Source: Aquiflexum lacus
Lineage (GTDB): Bacteria > Bacteroidota > Bacteroidia > Cytophagales > Cyclobacteriaceae
NCBI RefSeq assembly: GCF_015476655.1
Contig: NZ_JABFHF010000010.1
Span: 124,001-188,000 of the forward strand
Length of the DNA stretch: 64,000 bases
Direction: 5' to 3'
The position numbers were made by a program, and so were the translations under genes. Each line of letters begins with the position of its first letter. Position 1 is the stretch's first letter. Positions 16,866 to 24,741 of the stretch are shown one piece after another. The notes under the pieces were generated by a model, which did not search any database, was not told the DNA's origin, and worked only from the letters and a program-made list of their open reading frames with translations.

Positions 16866-18872
16866 ATGTGCGGCATCTTCGGACTAATTCTCAAATCTGA
16901 TTCCGGAATACCTACGGCTTCAATCAGTCCTTTGCTCAGGCACCTTGCTTTATCTAGTGAGTCCCGAGGCAAAGATTCTTCCGGTTTGGCATTTATCCGC
17001 TCAGATTCCATGGATCTGGTTAAGGGTGATATTCGAATTGGAGAATTAATCAAGTCTGAAAAGTTCAATCAATTTATTTCCCAGGCAAAAAATCAATACC
17101 GCGATTCAGGAAAGGATATCTGCATTTTGGGTCATGCCCGATTGGTGACCAATGGATCACAGTTGCAGGTTGAAAATAATCAGCCCGTGCAATTGGAAAA
17201 TGATATTTTGGTTCATAATGGAATTGTTGTCAATGCTGATCAACTTTGGAAAGAAAAGCCTGAATGGACAAGACATTATAAGATTGATACTGAAATAATC
17301 CTGAAAAAGCTTCAGGAAGAATTAATTAAAGAAAAGAAAACTCCCCAAGAAGTTTTGAGAAATTTGGATGGCACTTATTCCATCATAGCCTTTTTTGCTT
17401 CTCAGAACAGATTGCTCCTAGCCACAAATAATGGCTCTTTATATTACCTCCATCAGCCAAATAGGGTTTTTATAGTGGCTTCGGAGTCTTTTTATTTGAG
17501 TACCCTTATTCAAAAGTCCTTTGGAAAATCATTGATAAACATCCCTATCAAAAAACTCAATGCTGGTGAGTCAGTTTATATGGACTTGAAAACCTTGGAT
17601 TTTGTCCCTTTTGAATTCAAAAAGAATCCCAAGCAAAATTTCAATACAAGATTTCATTCAATACAAAATTCAAAAAATACTGGAGAAGTAGTCTTGGAGC
17701 CTGAAATCAATTTCAATAGAAATAAAGAAAAAAAAATCTTTGACCTGCTGGAGTTTAATATTGACAGGATTCAAGGCATAAAGCGTTGTGCAAAATGCAT
17801 TCTCCCCGAAACTTTCCCCTTTATCCATTTTGACCATGATGGAGTCTGTAATTACTGCCATGGTTATATTTCAAAAGCCAAATCCGGGAAGTTGGAGCAG
17901 CTGAAAGAGATTGTAAACGGATACATAAATCCCAATGGAAGTCCTGATTGTATTATCCCATTCAGTGGAGGTCGCGACAGTACCTTTGCCTTGCATATGG
18001 CCAAAAATGAACTAGGCCTCAATCCCATTGCCTTTACCTATGATTGGGGAATGGTGACAGATTTGGCAAGAAGGAACATTGCAAGGGTCTGTGGCAAATT
18101 GGGAGTAGAGAATATTGTAGTAGCTGCCGATATACATTGGAAGCGTCAAAATATCAGAAAAAATATTGAGGCTTGGCTTAAAAGTCCCTCTTTGGGCATG
18201 ATCCCGTTATTTATGGCAGGTGATAAATATTTCTTCTATTATACAGATAGGTTAAAAAAACAAACCGGTATCAATTTGAACATCTGGGGTGTCAACCATC
18301 TTGAAAATACCGACTTTAAGGTCGGGTTTGCCGGATTGGCGCCACAATTTGAAAAAGAACATATTTATTCACTTTCAAGGTTGAATCAGTTAAAGTTGCT
18401 GGGTTTTGTTGGAAAAGAATTTTTATCCAATCCAAAGTACCTCAATCAGTCGTTGATTGATACGTTTGGTTCATTTGCGGTTCGCTACCTCGCTCCAAAA
18501 AAAGACTATTATCAATTATTCGATTATTATCCATGGAATGAAAATGAAATCAATACCTTGATTCAAAAAGAATACGATTGGGAAAAGGCAACCGATACGA
18601 ATTCCACTTGGAGGATAGGGGACGGTACTGCTGGCTTTTACAATTATATCTACTATACTGTTGCAGGCTTTTCGGAAGTGGATACTTTCCGAAGCAATCA
18701 AATCAGAGAAGGAATGATGAGTAGGGAAGAGGCATTGGAAAAAGCCATCGAGGAAAACCAACCGCGATTCGAAAGCATCCGTTGGTACCTTGAAATATTA
18801 GGGCTTGATTTTGAAAAGACTTTACAAACCATCAACTCCATACCCAAACTATACCTCCTAAAGAAGGTCTAG
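16866..18872 (+). CDS. Class II glutaminase fused to WbpG-like N-acetyl sugar amidotransferase
   Basis: A 668-residue two-part protein. Residues 1-260 are an Ntn-type class II glutamine amidotransferase: Cys2 nucleophile after Met in MCGIFGL, LGHARLVTNGS and LVHNGIVVN as in GlmS, PurF and AsnB. Residues 300-668 are a PP-loop ATPase of the WbpG/PseA group: a zinc-type CAKC at 308-311 with CNYC about 20 residues on, then FSGGRDSTFALH (PP-loop SGGRDS 367-372) and YDWGMVTDLARRN. WbpG converts an acetamido to an acetamidino group using ammonia normally supplied by dedicated HisH/HisF homologues. Here the ammonia source is in the same chain. Its partner sugar is probably the diacetamido uronic acid made by WbpB/E/D. 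Confidence 0.85.
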   Translation: MCGIFGLILKSDSGIPTASISPLLRHLALSSESRGKDSSGLAFIRSDSMDLVKGDIRIGELIKSEKFNQFISQAKNQYRDSGKDICILGHARLVTNGSQLQVENNQPVQLENDILVHNGIVVNADQLWKEKPEWTRHYKIDTEIILKKLQEELIKEKKTPQEVLRNLDGTYSIIAFFASQNRLLLATNNGSLYYLHQPNRVFIVASESFYLSTLIQKSFGKSLINIPIKKLNAGESVYMDLKTLDFVPFEFKKNPKQNFNTRFHSIQNSKNTGEVVLEPEINFNRNKEKKIFDLLEFNIDRIQGIKRCAKCILPETFPFIHFDHDGVCNYCHGYISKAKSGKLEQLKEIVNGYINPNGSPDCIIPFSGGRDSTFALHMAKNELGLNPIAFTYDWGMVTDLARRNIARVCGKLGVENIVVAADIHWKRQNIRKNIEAWLKSPSLGMIPLFMAGDKYFFYYTDRLKKQTGINLNIWGVNHLENTDFKVGFAGLAPQFEKEHIYSLSRLNQLKLLGFVGKEFLSNPKYLNQSLIDTFGSFAVRYLAPKKDYYQLFDYYPWNENEINTLIQKEYDWEKATDTNSTWRIGDGTAGFYNYIYYTVAGFSEVDTFRSNQIREGMMSREEALEKAIEENQPRFESIRWYLEILGLDFEKTLQTINSIPKLYLLKKV

Positions 18873-18883
18873 TGGATTTATTT

Positions 18884-19939
18884 TTATATACCGGGTTCCA
18901 CAATAATTTCAAAATCATCAAAGAAGGCTTCTCCTACTGTGCCGGGCATCATTACAGCAAACGGAATCATAAATATCGTCCTTCTGGTAAAGTTTGGAAG
19001 GCTCAATTCCAAAATATGATTTTCCAATTTCCCGTTTATCGGATTGGGTTCAGTACTTAAGAAATAAGATTCTTTGATAGCGGCTCCTTTTGCACCAATT
19101 TGATTTTCATAAACCCTCAAAGCTATCGCTACCCCAGGACCTTGTAAATTTTCGGCATTTACTTTTGTCCGTAATTTAACTGTGGCTCCTTCCGGAATAT
19201 TGGGCACCTCCAACTCTTTATAAACGTATCCTGTATTTTCTCCCCTTCCTTCGGAGGAAATTCCTAAATAAGCTATTCCGGAATTTTCATGGATTCCTCT
19301 TGAAACCACGTAATTCCCATTATCATTCGAAAATCTCCACATTAGATCATCAATATCATTTGTGAAAAAAACTTGATCTTGTCCAAAATCCTGCCCAAAA
19401 TCAATGCATTGTTCATTGGCTGCTAACCTATCAAATAATTCATCTAAGTAATAGGCTTTTAAATCGGGTTCACCCTCTTTATAAATATAAAATTGATTGA
19501 ATTTATTAGTCATTAAAGACAAGGGCTTTCCATCACACTTCAATGCATCATCATGAAGTAGGTTTAGAAAAGCATGTCCCATTTCATGAAAAAATAGATT
19601 TTCTCTTTCTATATCGGTTTTATTAGCCCAATCGCAATGGTTGGCAGCTTTGGATATGTTTACTGTCCTTTTTCCAGTTTCAGGATGCCTTATCCAACCA
19701 TAGCCGCAGTATTCTATTCCATCCGACATTTTAAGATTATCAACGTAAAGCAGGTCTAAATCTGAAAAATCAAAATTATATCCTCTTAGTTTGGCTTCTT
19801 CATCAAACCTTTCCAGAAATATCTTTAAATCAGGAAATTCTTCTTGGGTTTTGTCCGGTACATTATCTTCAGAGGGATCACAAGCTTGAATTGCTAATAA
19901 AGCAAAAAAAACTAAAAGGATGTTAAAATAATATTTCAT
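18884..19939 (-). CDS. Putative zinc metallopeptidase lipoprotein
   Basis: A 351-residue lipoprotein (signal LLVFFALLAIQAC, Cys 20) with an HExxH zinc motif in FFHEMGHAFLNLLHDD (about residues 118-133) and a third possible ligand His in the following segment. The N-terminal part (PDLKIFLERFDEEAKLRG) and NISKAANHCDW precede it. The C-terminal about 140 residues (IHENSGIAYLGISSEGRG...VFFDDFEI) look like a jelly-roll sugar-binding or adhesion domain. It is transcribed against the polysaccharide genes, ends 11 bp from the fusion gene's stop, and may be an unrelated insertion in the locus. Substrate unknown. Confidence 0.75.
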   Translation of the reverse strand: MKYYFNILLVFFALLAIQACDPSEDNVPDKTQEEFPDLKIFLERFDEEAKLRGYNFDFSDLDLLYVDNLKMSDGIEYCGYGWIRHPETGKRTVNISKAANHCDWANKTDIERENLFFHEMGHAFLNLLHDDALKCDGKPLSLMTNKFNQFYIYKEGEPDLKAYYLDELFDRLAANEQCIDFGQDFGQDQVFFTNDIDDLMWRFSNDNGNYVVSRGIHENSGIAYLGISSEGRGENTGYVYKELEVPNIPEGATVKLRTKVNAENLQGPGVAIALRVYENQIGAKGAAIKESYFLSTEPNPINGKLENHILELSLPNFTRRTIFMIPFAVMMPGTVGEAFFDDFEIIVEPGI

Positions 19940-20259
19940 GATTTGTGCCTTAATTGTTTGTAAATAATAAAAATACGCTAAACCTTATATTTCAGTTTTA
20001 AAAAGAATTTATTTTTTCAGAGAAAATTGCGCTACGAATATTTTTTTTTGATTTAGAAAGATTTGGTTGAAATTTTCAATTATAATGATAAATTCTGGTG
20101 TCTCATTTAAAGCATAAATTTTTCTGTACCAACTTGCTTTGGGAATAATCAATACCATTCCTAAATTATATTGATAACACTGTGAAATATGCAACACAAA
20201 TCACCGGAAAAATTGTTTATTTAGTGAGTTCTTTAGTGCTCAGAAATATTATAGTATAA
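19940..20259. other. Intergenic gap, AT-rich
   Basis: About 320 bp between the divergent metallopeptidase and phosphoglycosyl transferase genes. A minus-strand open stretch at 20009-20197 translates to 62 residues with a faint resemblance to the end of a cupin-fold sugar isomerase (IIPKASWY), but it is too weak to call. No terminator or promoter was clear. Confidence 0.4.
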
Positions 20260-21354
20260 ATGAATCTCGCAAGTGTCTTACAGTCAAATAATTACCAACA
20301 ATCTGGTTTAATACCTGTAGTTGATGGTATTTGTTTACCTATAACACTTCCATTGGAATCTCATTTTTTTGTAAGAAAATTTATCCAAGGAATTTCTTGT
20401 TCCGAAATCTACGTTGCTCAAAAAATCAATGATTATAAATTCATAAACCAAACCCCATATTCAGCTTTGGTATCAACTTCCAAACTCAATGGTTTTGAGG
20501 ATATCAATGAACTGTTTGAACTGTCTTCCAAGTTATTGGACAGGTCAGGCCTCATGATTGGGCATGTGGAAACTTACGTGAATAGGAAAAATAAAATCCT
20601 TGAAAAGTATCCACATTTGTTGAGTCAATTGATTTATAGATTCGATGCCCTTTTATATAGGGTTTTTCCAAAGCTACCGATAACCCAAAAAGTATATGAT
20701 TTTATAACGGGAGGCAAAGGGAAGTTGATGTCCCGGGTTGAACTGACAGGGAGGTTATATGCTTTTGGTTTCGAGGTGGTTGATTATCAGGATATCGACA
20801 ATATGCATTTTTTTGTAGCTACCAAAATCAGCAACCCAATCAAACAAGCTGACCCGACTTATTGGCCGATCGTTAAATTAAAAAGAGTAGGGGAGGGAGG
20901 AAGAGAATTCAAGGTATACAAACTGCGAACCATGTACCCTTATTCTGAGTATTTGCAGGATTATGTCTACCAACACAACAACCTGACCGAAGGTGGTAAA
21001 TTCAAGGATGACTTCAGGGTTTCAGCATTTGGGAAATTACTTAGAAAAGTGTGGTTGGATGAAATACCGATGATCTGGAATTGGTTAAAAGGTGATTTGA
21101 AGTTGGTTGGCGTCCGGCCCTTGAGTCAGCAATACTTTAGGTTATATTCAGAGGAACTGAAAACCAAAAGAACACAAACCAAACCTGGACTTTTACCGCC
21201 TTTTTATGCGGATCTCCCCAAAACTTTGGATGAAATCATGGCCTCTGAATTAAAGTACCTTGATGCCCATGCCAAATCCCCAATGAAAACCGATATGCAA
21301 TATTTTTTCAAAATCATGAAGAATATCTTGTTTAAAGGTGCGAGGAGCGGATAG
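20260..21354 (+). CDS. Atypical polyprenyl-phosphate sugar phosphotransferase
   Basis: A 364-residue protein. The C-terminal half (about 205-345) is a bacterial sugar transferase domain: PIVKLKRVGEGGREFKVYKLRTM (KLRTM 221-225), the catalytic Asp-Glu dyad D267-E268 in WLDEIPMIWNWLKGD, GVRPLS and TKPGLLPPF. This domain transfers a phospho-sugar to undecaprenyl phosphate and starts repeat-unit synthesis. The usual re-entrant membrane helix (KRxxD...P) just before it is missing. Instead there is a 200-residue N-terminal region of unknown fold with a HVETYVNRKNKILEKYPHL segment and GKLMSRVELTGRLYAFGFEV. The stop codon is followed at once by the CAGT repeat array. Confidence 0.75.
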   Translation: MNLASVLQSNNYQQSGLIPVVDGICLPITLPLESHFFVRKFIQGISCSEIYVAQKINDYKFINQTPYSALVSTSKLNGFEDINELFELSSKLLDRSGLMIGHVETYVNRKNKILEKYPHLLSQLIYRFDALLYRVFPKLPITQKVYDFITGGKGKLMSRVELTGRLYAFGFEVVDYQDIDNMHFFVATKISNPIKQADPTYWPIVKLKRVGEGGREFKVYKLRTMYPYSEYLQDYVYQHNNLTEGGKFKDDFRVSAFGKLLRKVWLDEIPMIWNWLKGDLKLVGVRPLSQQYFRLYSEELKTKRTQTKPGLLPPFYADLPKTLDEIMASELKYLDAHAKSPMKTDMQYFFKIMKNILFKGARSG

Positions 21355-21893
21355 TTCAGTTTACAGTTGGCAGTTTGCAGTAGGCAGTTTGCAGTAGGCA
21401 GTCTCAGTAGGCAGTTTGTAGTTTTCAGTAGGCAGTCGCAGTGGGCAGTTCACAGTCGCAGTAGGCAGTTTGCAGTAGGTTTGGTTGGGAGTTTGTAGTA
21501 ACAGTTTACAGTCTCAGTTTTCAGTTGGCAGTCTCAGTTTACAGTGGGGAGTCGAAGTTGGCGTTTGCATTCTCAGATTCAGTTTATGGTTGGAAGTTCA
21601 CAGCATTAGTTTACAGTTTCCAGTCTTTGTTTATAGTTTAGATTTTCAGTTTACAGTTCAAAGTATTAGATCTCAGTGGTCTGCTCTCATTTTCAAGTTT
21701 AAACACTGCAACACCTTGCTGCCCATAATATTGTACACTGCCAATCAGCCACTGCCCACTGGGCCTACTGAAAACTGTGTACTGATCACTAAGTACTGCC
21801 CACTGAACACTGCAAACTGAACACTGCAAACTGAACACTGCAAACTGCCTACTGAACACTGATCACTGCCCACTGAACACTGAAAACTGAAGA
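21355..21893. repeat. Inverted pair of CAGTNNN heptamer arrays
   Basis: From 21355 to about 21670 the plus strand holds units of the form CAGTNNN (CAGTTTG, CAGTAGG, CAGTCTC and so on). From about 21720 to 21893 it holds their complement (ACTG every 7 bases, e.g. CAAACTG AACACTG). The variable trimers come from a small set (TTG, AGG, GTT, GGG, GAT). The two arms can pair into a very long imperfect hairpin. It lies between convergent genes, and on each side the CAGT strand is read directly after a stop codon. Open frames across it are artefacts of the repeat. Confidence 0.92.
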
Positions 21894-22096
21894 TTAAACT
21901 CCAAGGCTGACCCTTCCACAAACTCATCCACGGTTAAGTCTTCAAAAATTTCCTCGTCAAACTCCATCTCTGTTTTTTCAATTTTTCCATCGGGATGAAC
22001 AATCAATTCTGTTCCGGTGAAATCATCCGGATTCACTTTTACCAAAACTTGGTAATCATCAAATACACGCTTAAAATATCGGGGTAGGTTTTTCAT
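21863..22096 (-). CDS. Small acidic protein, C-terminus running into the repeat array
   Basis: A 77-residue protein (MKNLPRYFKRVFDDYQVLVKV...) with an acidic middle (EKTEMEFDEEIFEDLTVDEF). The last residues (about 70-77, FSVFSGQ) are encoded by the CAGT heptamer array and the stop codon is supplied by it, so the original C-terminus was probably a few residues different. No known family is recognised. It lies 45 bp downstream of the toxin gene on the same strand and could be a third member of that group or independent. Function unknown. Confidence 0.6.
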   Translation of the reverse strand: MKNLPRYFKRVFDDYQVLVKVNPDDFTGTELIVHPDGKIEKTEMEFDEEIFEDLTVDEFVEGSALEFNLQFSVFSGQ

Positions 22097-22141
22097 TGGG
22101 AATATTTTTTTAATTTATATGGTGGGGTCTGAATTAGGAAA

Positions 22142-22438
22142 TCAATAAAGCTTTGGACTTTGGCGTATGTGCCTAATCCTTAATATTCTGATTTCTTGAT
22201 CATTAAACTTATAGGATATTCTGTAGCTATGTGTTTCAAAAGCCCGGAATATACCATCATTATGTAATTTAAACTTATCGGGAGGATACTTTTCAGGATG
22301 GTTCAGCAACTCTTCTATCTTTTCCAAGATTGCTTTTTCAACCATTTCAGCTTGTTGAACGGAGTCTTTACTTATCCTTTTGATGGCTTTGGCAAAAAGT
22401 TTAAGGGCATGTTCTTCCCAAATTATTTTTCTCGCCAT
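22142..22438 (-). CDS. RelE/ParE superfamily toxin
   Basis: A 98-residue basic protein: MARKIIWEEHALKLFAKAIKRISKDS, two helices, then IEELLNHPEKYPPDKFKLHNDGIFRAFETHSYRISYKFNDQEIRILRIRH. The RISYKFNDQEIRILRIRHIRQSP end is the hallmark beta-sheet of the ParE/RelE fold. It overlaps the upstream antitoxin gene by 16 bp, as typical for type II toxin-antitoxin operons. By family it blocks translation (RelE, mRNA cleavage) or DNA gyrase (ParE); which one is not decidable here. Confidence 0.88.
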   Translation of the reverse strand: MARKIIWEEHALKLFAKAIKRISKDSVQQAEMVEKAILEKIEELLNHPEKYPPDKFKLHNDGIFRAFETHSYRISYKFNDQEIRILRIRHIRQSPKLY

Positions 22439-22644
22439 GAGCGAATTTTTTTTAAAGCTTCATTATGTTCAAAATAGTTCCCTTGATCGATAGATTTATC
22501 TGCCCTTTCGAGTTCTTTATTGTATTCTTCCAAGCTAACTTCCTCAAAAACATCTATAAAGGCAGCTTCAAGTTTTTGGATTTCAACCTCGTCTAGCTGC
22601 ATGATTTTTTCAATCATGGTATATTTCTTCATCTTTAAATCCAT
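22423..22644 (-). CDS. Antitoxin partner of the RelE/ParE-type toxin
   Basis: A 73-residue acidic, helix-rich protein (KIMQLDEVEIQKLEAAFIDVFEEVS) placed first in the operon and overlapping the toxin by 16 bp. No ribbon-helix-helix or Phd motif is obvious, but such short Bacteroidota antitoxins are poorly conserved. The ATG at 22642 (MDLKMKKYT) could be replaced by the ATG four codons in. By position it should neutralise the toxin and may bind the operon promoter. Confidence 0.8.
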   Translation of the reverse strand: MDLKMKKYTMIEKIMQLDEVEIQKLEAAFIDVFEEVSLEEYNKELERADKSIDQGNYFEHNEALKKIRSWREK

Positions 22645-22700
22645 AATTCTATAGCTTTTTATAAAATTAAGTTATTTAAAATAATTTTTCAAAAATATGT

Positions 22701-22730
22701 TTTGTTAAATAGAATGCATTTTTAACTTTG
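22701..22730 (+). promoter_or_regulatory. Probable trp operon promoter
   Basis: TTTG at 22701-22704 and TAACTTTG (TAnnTTTG) at 22723-22730 with 18 bp between them, one base shorter than in the SRP promoter above. Transcription would start near 22736, about 8 nt before the leader peptide ATG. The TTTG also lies inside a T-rich stretch. Confidence 0.7.
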
Positions 22731-22743
22731 TCCCATTGCAAAA

Positions 22744-22821
22744 ATGAAAACGATTCAAACAAAATATTGGTGGTGGCATTTGACTTCTCATTCCGGGGAA
22801 GAACCGAAAGCTATTGTCTGA
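22744..22821 (+). CDS. trpL: trp leader peptide
   Basis: A 25-codon open frame, too short for routine gene finding, that starts ATG AAA and contains three consecutive TGG codons (codons 9-11, 22768-22776) followed by CAT TTG. It ends with TGA at 22819-22821, 26 bp before a terminator hairpin and 75 bp before trpE. This is the arrangement of transcription attenuation: a ribosome stalled at Trp codons lets an antiterminator form. No other role is needed to explain three Trp in 25 residues. Only the peptide and the terminator hairpin are evident; the alternative antiterminator pairing is not clear by eye. Confidence 0.88.
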   Translation: MKTIQTKYWWWHLTSHSGEEPKAIV

Positions 22822-22847
22822 TATCAGGTTTGTTACGATATACAAGA

Positions 22848-22878
22848 GGCTTGCTGGTTTTCCCGGCAGGCCTTTTTT
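22848..22878 (+). terminator. trp attenuator terminator hairpin
   Basis: A 10-bp stem GGCTTGCTGG / CCGGCAGGCC (22848-22857 and 22863-22872, with two G-U pairs in RNA), a 5-nt loop, and six T residues. It lies between the leader peptide and trpE. The position and form fit a regulated intrinsic terminator controlling entry into the trp operon. Confidence 0.9.
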
Positions 22879-22895
22879 CTTTTTAACCCAAGACC

Positions 22896-24302
22896 ATGGA
22901 AACATTTAAAATTCAAACAGAACACAAAAAATTACTTGCAGACACAATTACCCCTGTCAGTATTTATCTTCAGATCAGAGATAGGTTTGCCAATCCGATT
23001 TTGTTGGAGAGTTCGGACTATCATGGTCAGGAAAACAGTTTCTCCTACATCTGCTTCAATCCAATTGCTTCATTTTCCTTCAATAATGGAACAGTTACTG
23101 AATCTTTGCCCCGAGGGAAATCCAATACCTATTCAGTCACTTCAGAAACTCCGCTGATTGATGCATTGAGGAAGTTTTCGGCTAAATTCAAGGACGACAA
23201 CGGTAAACATAAATTTATCAGCAACGGGCTTTTTGGCTATATGCAGTATGATGCTGTCGCCTATTTTGAAGATATCAAGTTGTCGAATACCAGTTCGGAT
23301 ACTGTACCGATGATGCACTATGCTGTGTATCAAAATGTGATTGTAGTCGATCATTTCAAAAATGAAATGCATCTGTTTGAACATCAGTTGGAGGGTTCTC
23401 AAGTGGAAAATATCCTTCCTCAATTGGAAACATTGTTAAACAGCAAAAACATCCCCTCTTATTCTTTCAAACTTGTAGGAGAAGAATCCTCCAATTACAA
23501 CGATGAGGAGTTTTTGGAAATTCTCAAAAAGGGTCAGGAGCATTGTTTTAGGGGTGATGTATTTCAAATTGTGCTTTCGCGGAGATATACCACTTCTTTC
23601 AAGGGAGATGAATTCAATGTTTATAGGGCACTTAGATCGGTCAATCCCTCACCTTATCTCTTTTATTTTGATTATGGTTCCTATAAGGTATTCGGGAGTT
23701 CACCCGAAGCCCAGATAGTGGTCAAAAACAATGTTGCCACTATCTTCCCAATTGCAGGGACTTTCAAGCGAACAGGCAATGACCAGGCAGATGCGAGCTT
23801 GGCCATGGAGCTTTATGATGATCCCAAGGAAAATTCAGAACATGTGATGTTGGTGGACCTGGCCAGAAATGACCTGAGCAGGTCTTCAGAAAAAGTCAAG
23901 GTTGAGGTCTTCAAGGAAATACAATACTATTCCCATGTCATCCATTTGGTCTCCAAAGTAACCGGGCAACTCCCCGAAAATTCCAATCCTCTCCAATTGG
24001 TTGCAGATACTTTCCCTGCTGGCACCCTATCTGGAGCCCCAAAATACCGGGCAATGGAATTGATAGATGAACTGGAAAATACTTCAAGGAAATTCTATGG
24101 GGGCGCCATTGGATTTCTGGGATTCAATGGTGATTTCAACCATGCTATTTTGATCAGATCATTTGTATCAGAAAACAACCAACTCAGGTTCCAAGCAGGT
24201 GCAGGAGTAGTTGCGAAGTCTTCTATCCCATCAGAATTGCAGGAAGTGACCAACAAACTTGAAGCATTGCGGGTGGCTCTCAAAACTGCGGAGGGGATTT
24301 AG
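22896..24302 (+). CDS. trpE: Anthranilate synthase component I
   Basis: A 468-residue chorismate-utilising enzyme. The N-terminal ILLESSDYHGQENSFSY motif (LLESS at 36-40) is the tryptophan feedback site of TrpE, not present in isochorismate or PABA synthases. The C-terminal catalytic core has GSSPEAQIVVKN, IAGTFKRTGND, HVMLVDLARNDL and GTLSGAPKYRAMELIDELE. With TrpG it makes anthranilate from chorismate and glutamine-derived ammonia. It is the first structural gene after the attenuator. Start ATG at 22896 with an A-rich upstream region. Confidence 0.97.
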   Translation: METFKIQTEHKKLLADTITPVSIYLQIRDRFANPILLESSDYHGQENSFSYICFNPIASFSFNNGTVTESLPRGKSNTYSVTSETPLIDALRKFSAKFKDDNGKHKFISNGLFGYMQYDAVAYFEDIKLSNTSSDTVPMMHYAVYQNVIVVDHFKNEMHLFEHQLEGSQVENILPQLETLLNSKNIPSYSFKLVGEESSNYNDEEFLEILKKGQEHCFRGDVFQIVLSRRYTTSFKGDEFNVYRALRSVNPSPYLFYFDYGSYKVFGSSPEAQIVVKNNVATIFPIAGTFKRTGNDQADASLAMELYDDPKENSEHVMLVDLARNDLSRSSEKVKVEVFKEIQYYSHVIHLVSKVTGQLPENSNPLQLVADTFPAGTLSGAPKYRAMELIDELENTSRKFYGGAIGFLGFNGDFNHAILIRSFVSENNQLRFQAGAGVVAKSSIPSELQEVTNKLEALRVALKTAEGI

Positions 24303-24345
24303 GGAATTGAAAAATTTTAAAATTGAAAAATTAAAGAAACTTAGT

Positions 24346-24741
24346 ATGTCAAAAATTGAAAGATTTGAGGATTTGGATATTTGGAAGAAAGCGGTTGAAA
24401 TAGCTGTATATGTTTTCGAATTATTTGATAAAGGATTATTGGCAACGGATTTCAAATCACGAGGTCAATTTATTGATGCTGCTTTTTCAACTTCAAATAA
24501 TATTGCAGAAGGTTTTGAATACAATAGCAATCCTTCCTTTATTCGATACTTAAGATACGCCAAAGGTTCTGCAGGAGAGGTCAGAAGCCAAGCGTTTGTA
24601 TTGTACAGAGTAAACCGAATCAATGAAACAGAGTACAAAAAGCTTTATAACGATCTGGTTGAAATCTCGAAGGAGATCAAGGGATTTATGAAATATCTAC
24701 AAGATTTTGAAAAAGCAAAAAAGAACCAAAAAGGAAAATGA
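24346..24741 (+). CDS. Four-helix bundle protein (S23/IVS type)
   Basis: Started at 24346, where MSKIERFEDLDIWKKAVEIAV begins the typical family N-terminus; an ATG at 24259 would overlap trpE by 44 bp. The 131-residue protein is almost all helical, with FSTSNNIAEGFEYNSNPSFIRYLRYAKGSAGEV, the signature of the S23-like four-helix bundle family (TIGR02436) first seen in 23S rRNA intervening sequences. The role is unknown. It sits between trpE and trpG and is flanked on both sides by octamer repeats, suggesting that it was inserted into the operon. Confidence 0.9.
   Translation: MSKIERFEDLDIWKKAVEIAVYVFELFDKGLLATDFKSRGQFIDAAFSTSNNIAEGFEYNSNPSFIRYLRYAKGSAGEVRSQAFVLYRVNRINETEYKKLYNDLVEISKEIKGFMKYLQDFEKAKKNQKGK

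Noticed and set aside
20009-20197. Minus-strand 62-residue frame, possibly the end of a cupin-type sugar isomerase
   Set aside because: Only IIPKASWY and a loose hydrophobic pattern match. No start-side domain, and the codon pattern is not gene-like.
21355-21893. CRISPR array
   Set aside because: Units are 7 bp, without conserved direct repeats of 20-40 bp or unique spacers, and no cas genes are nearby.
21485-21927. Several frames in the CAGT array on both strands
   Set aside because: Low-complexity VQFAVFSGQ and SLQFSV translations come directly from the repeat units.
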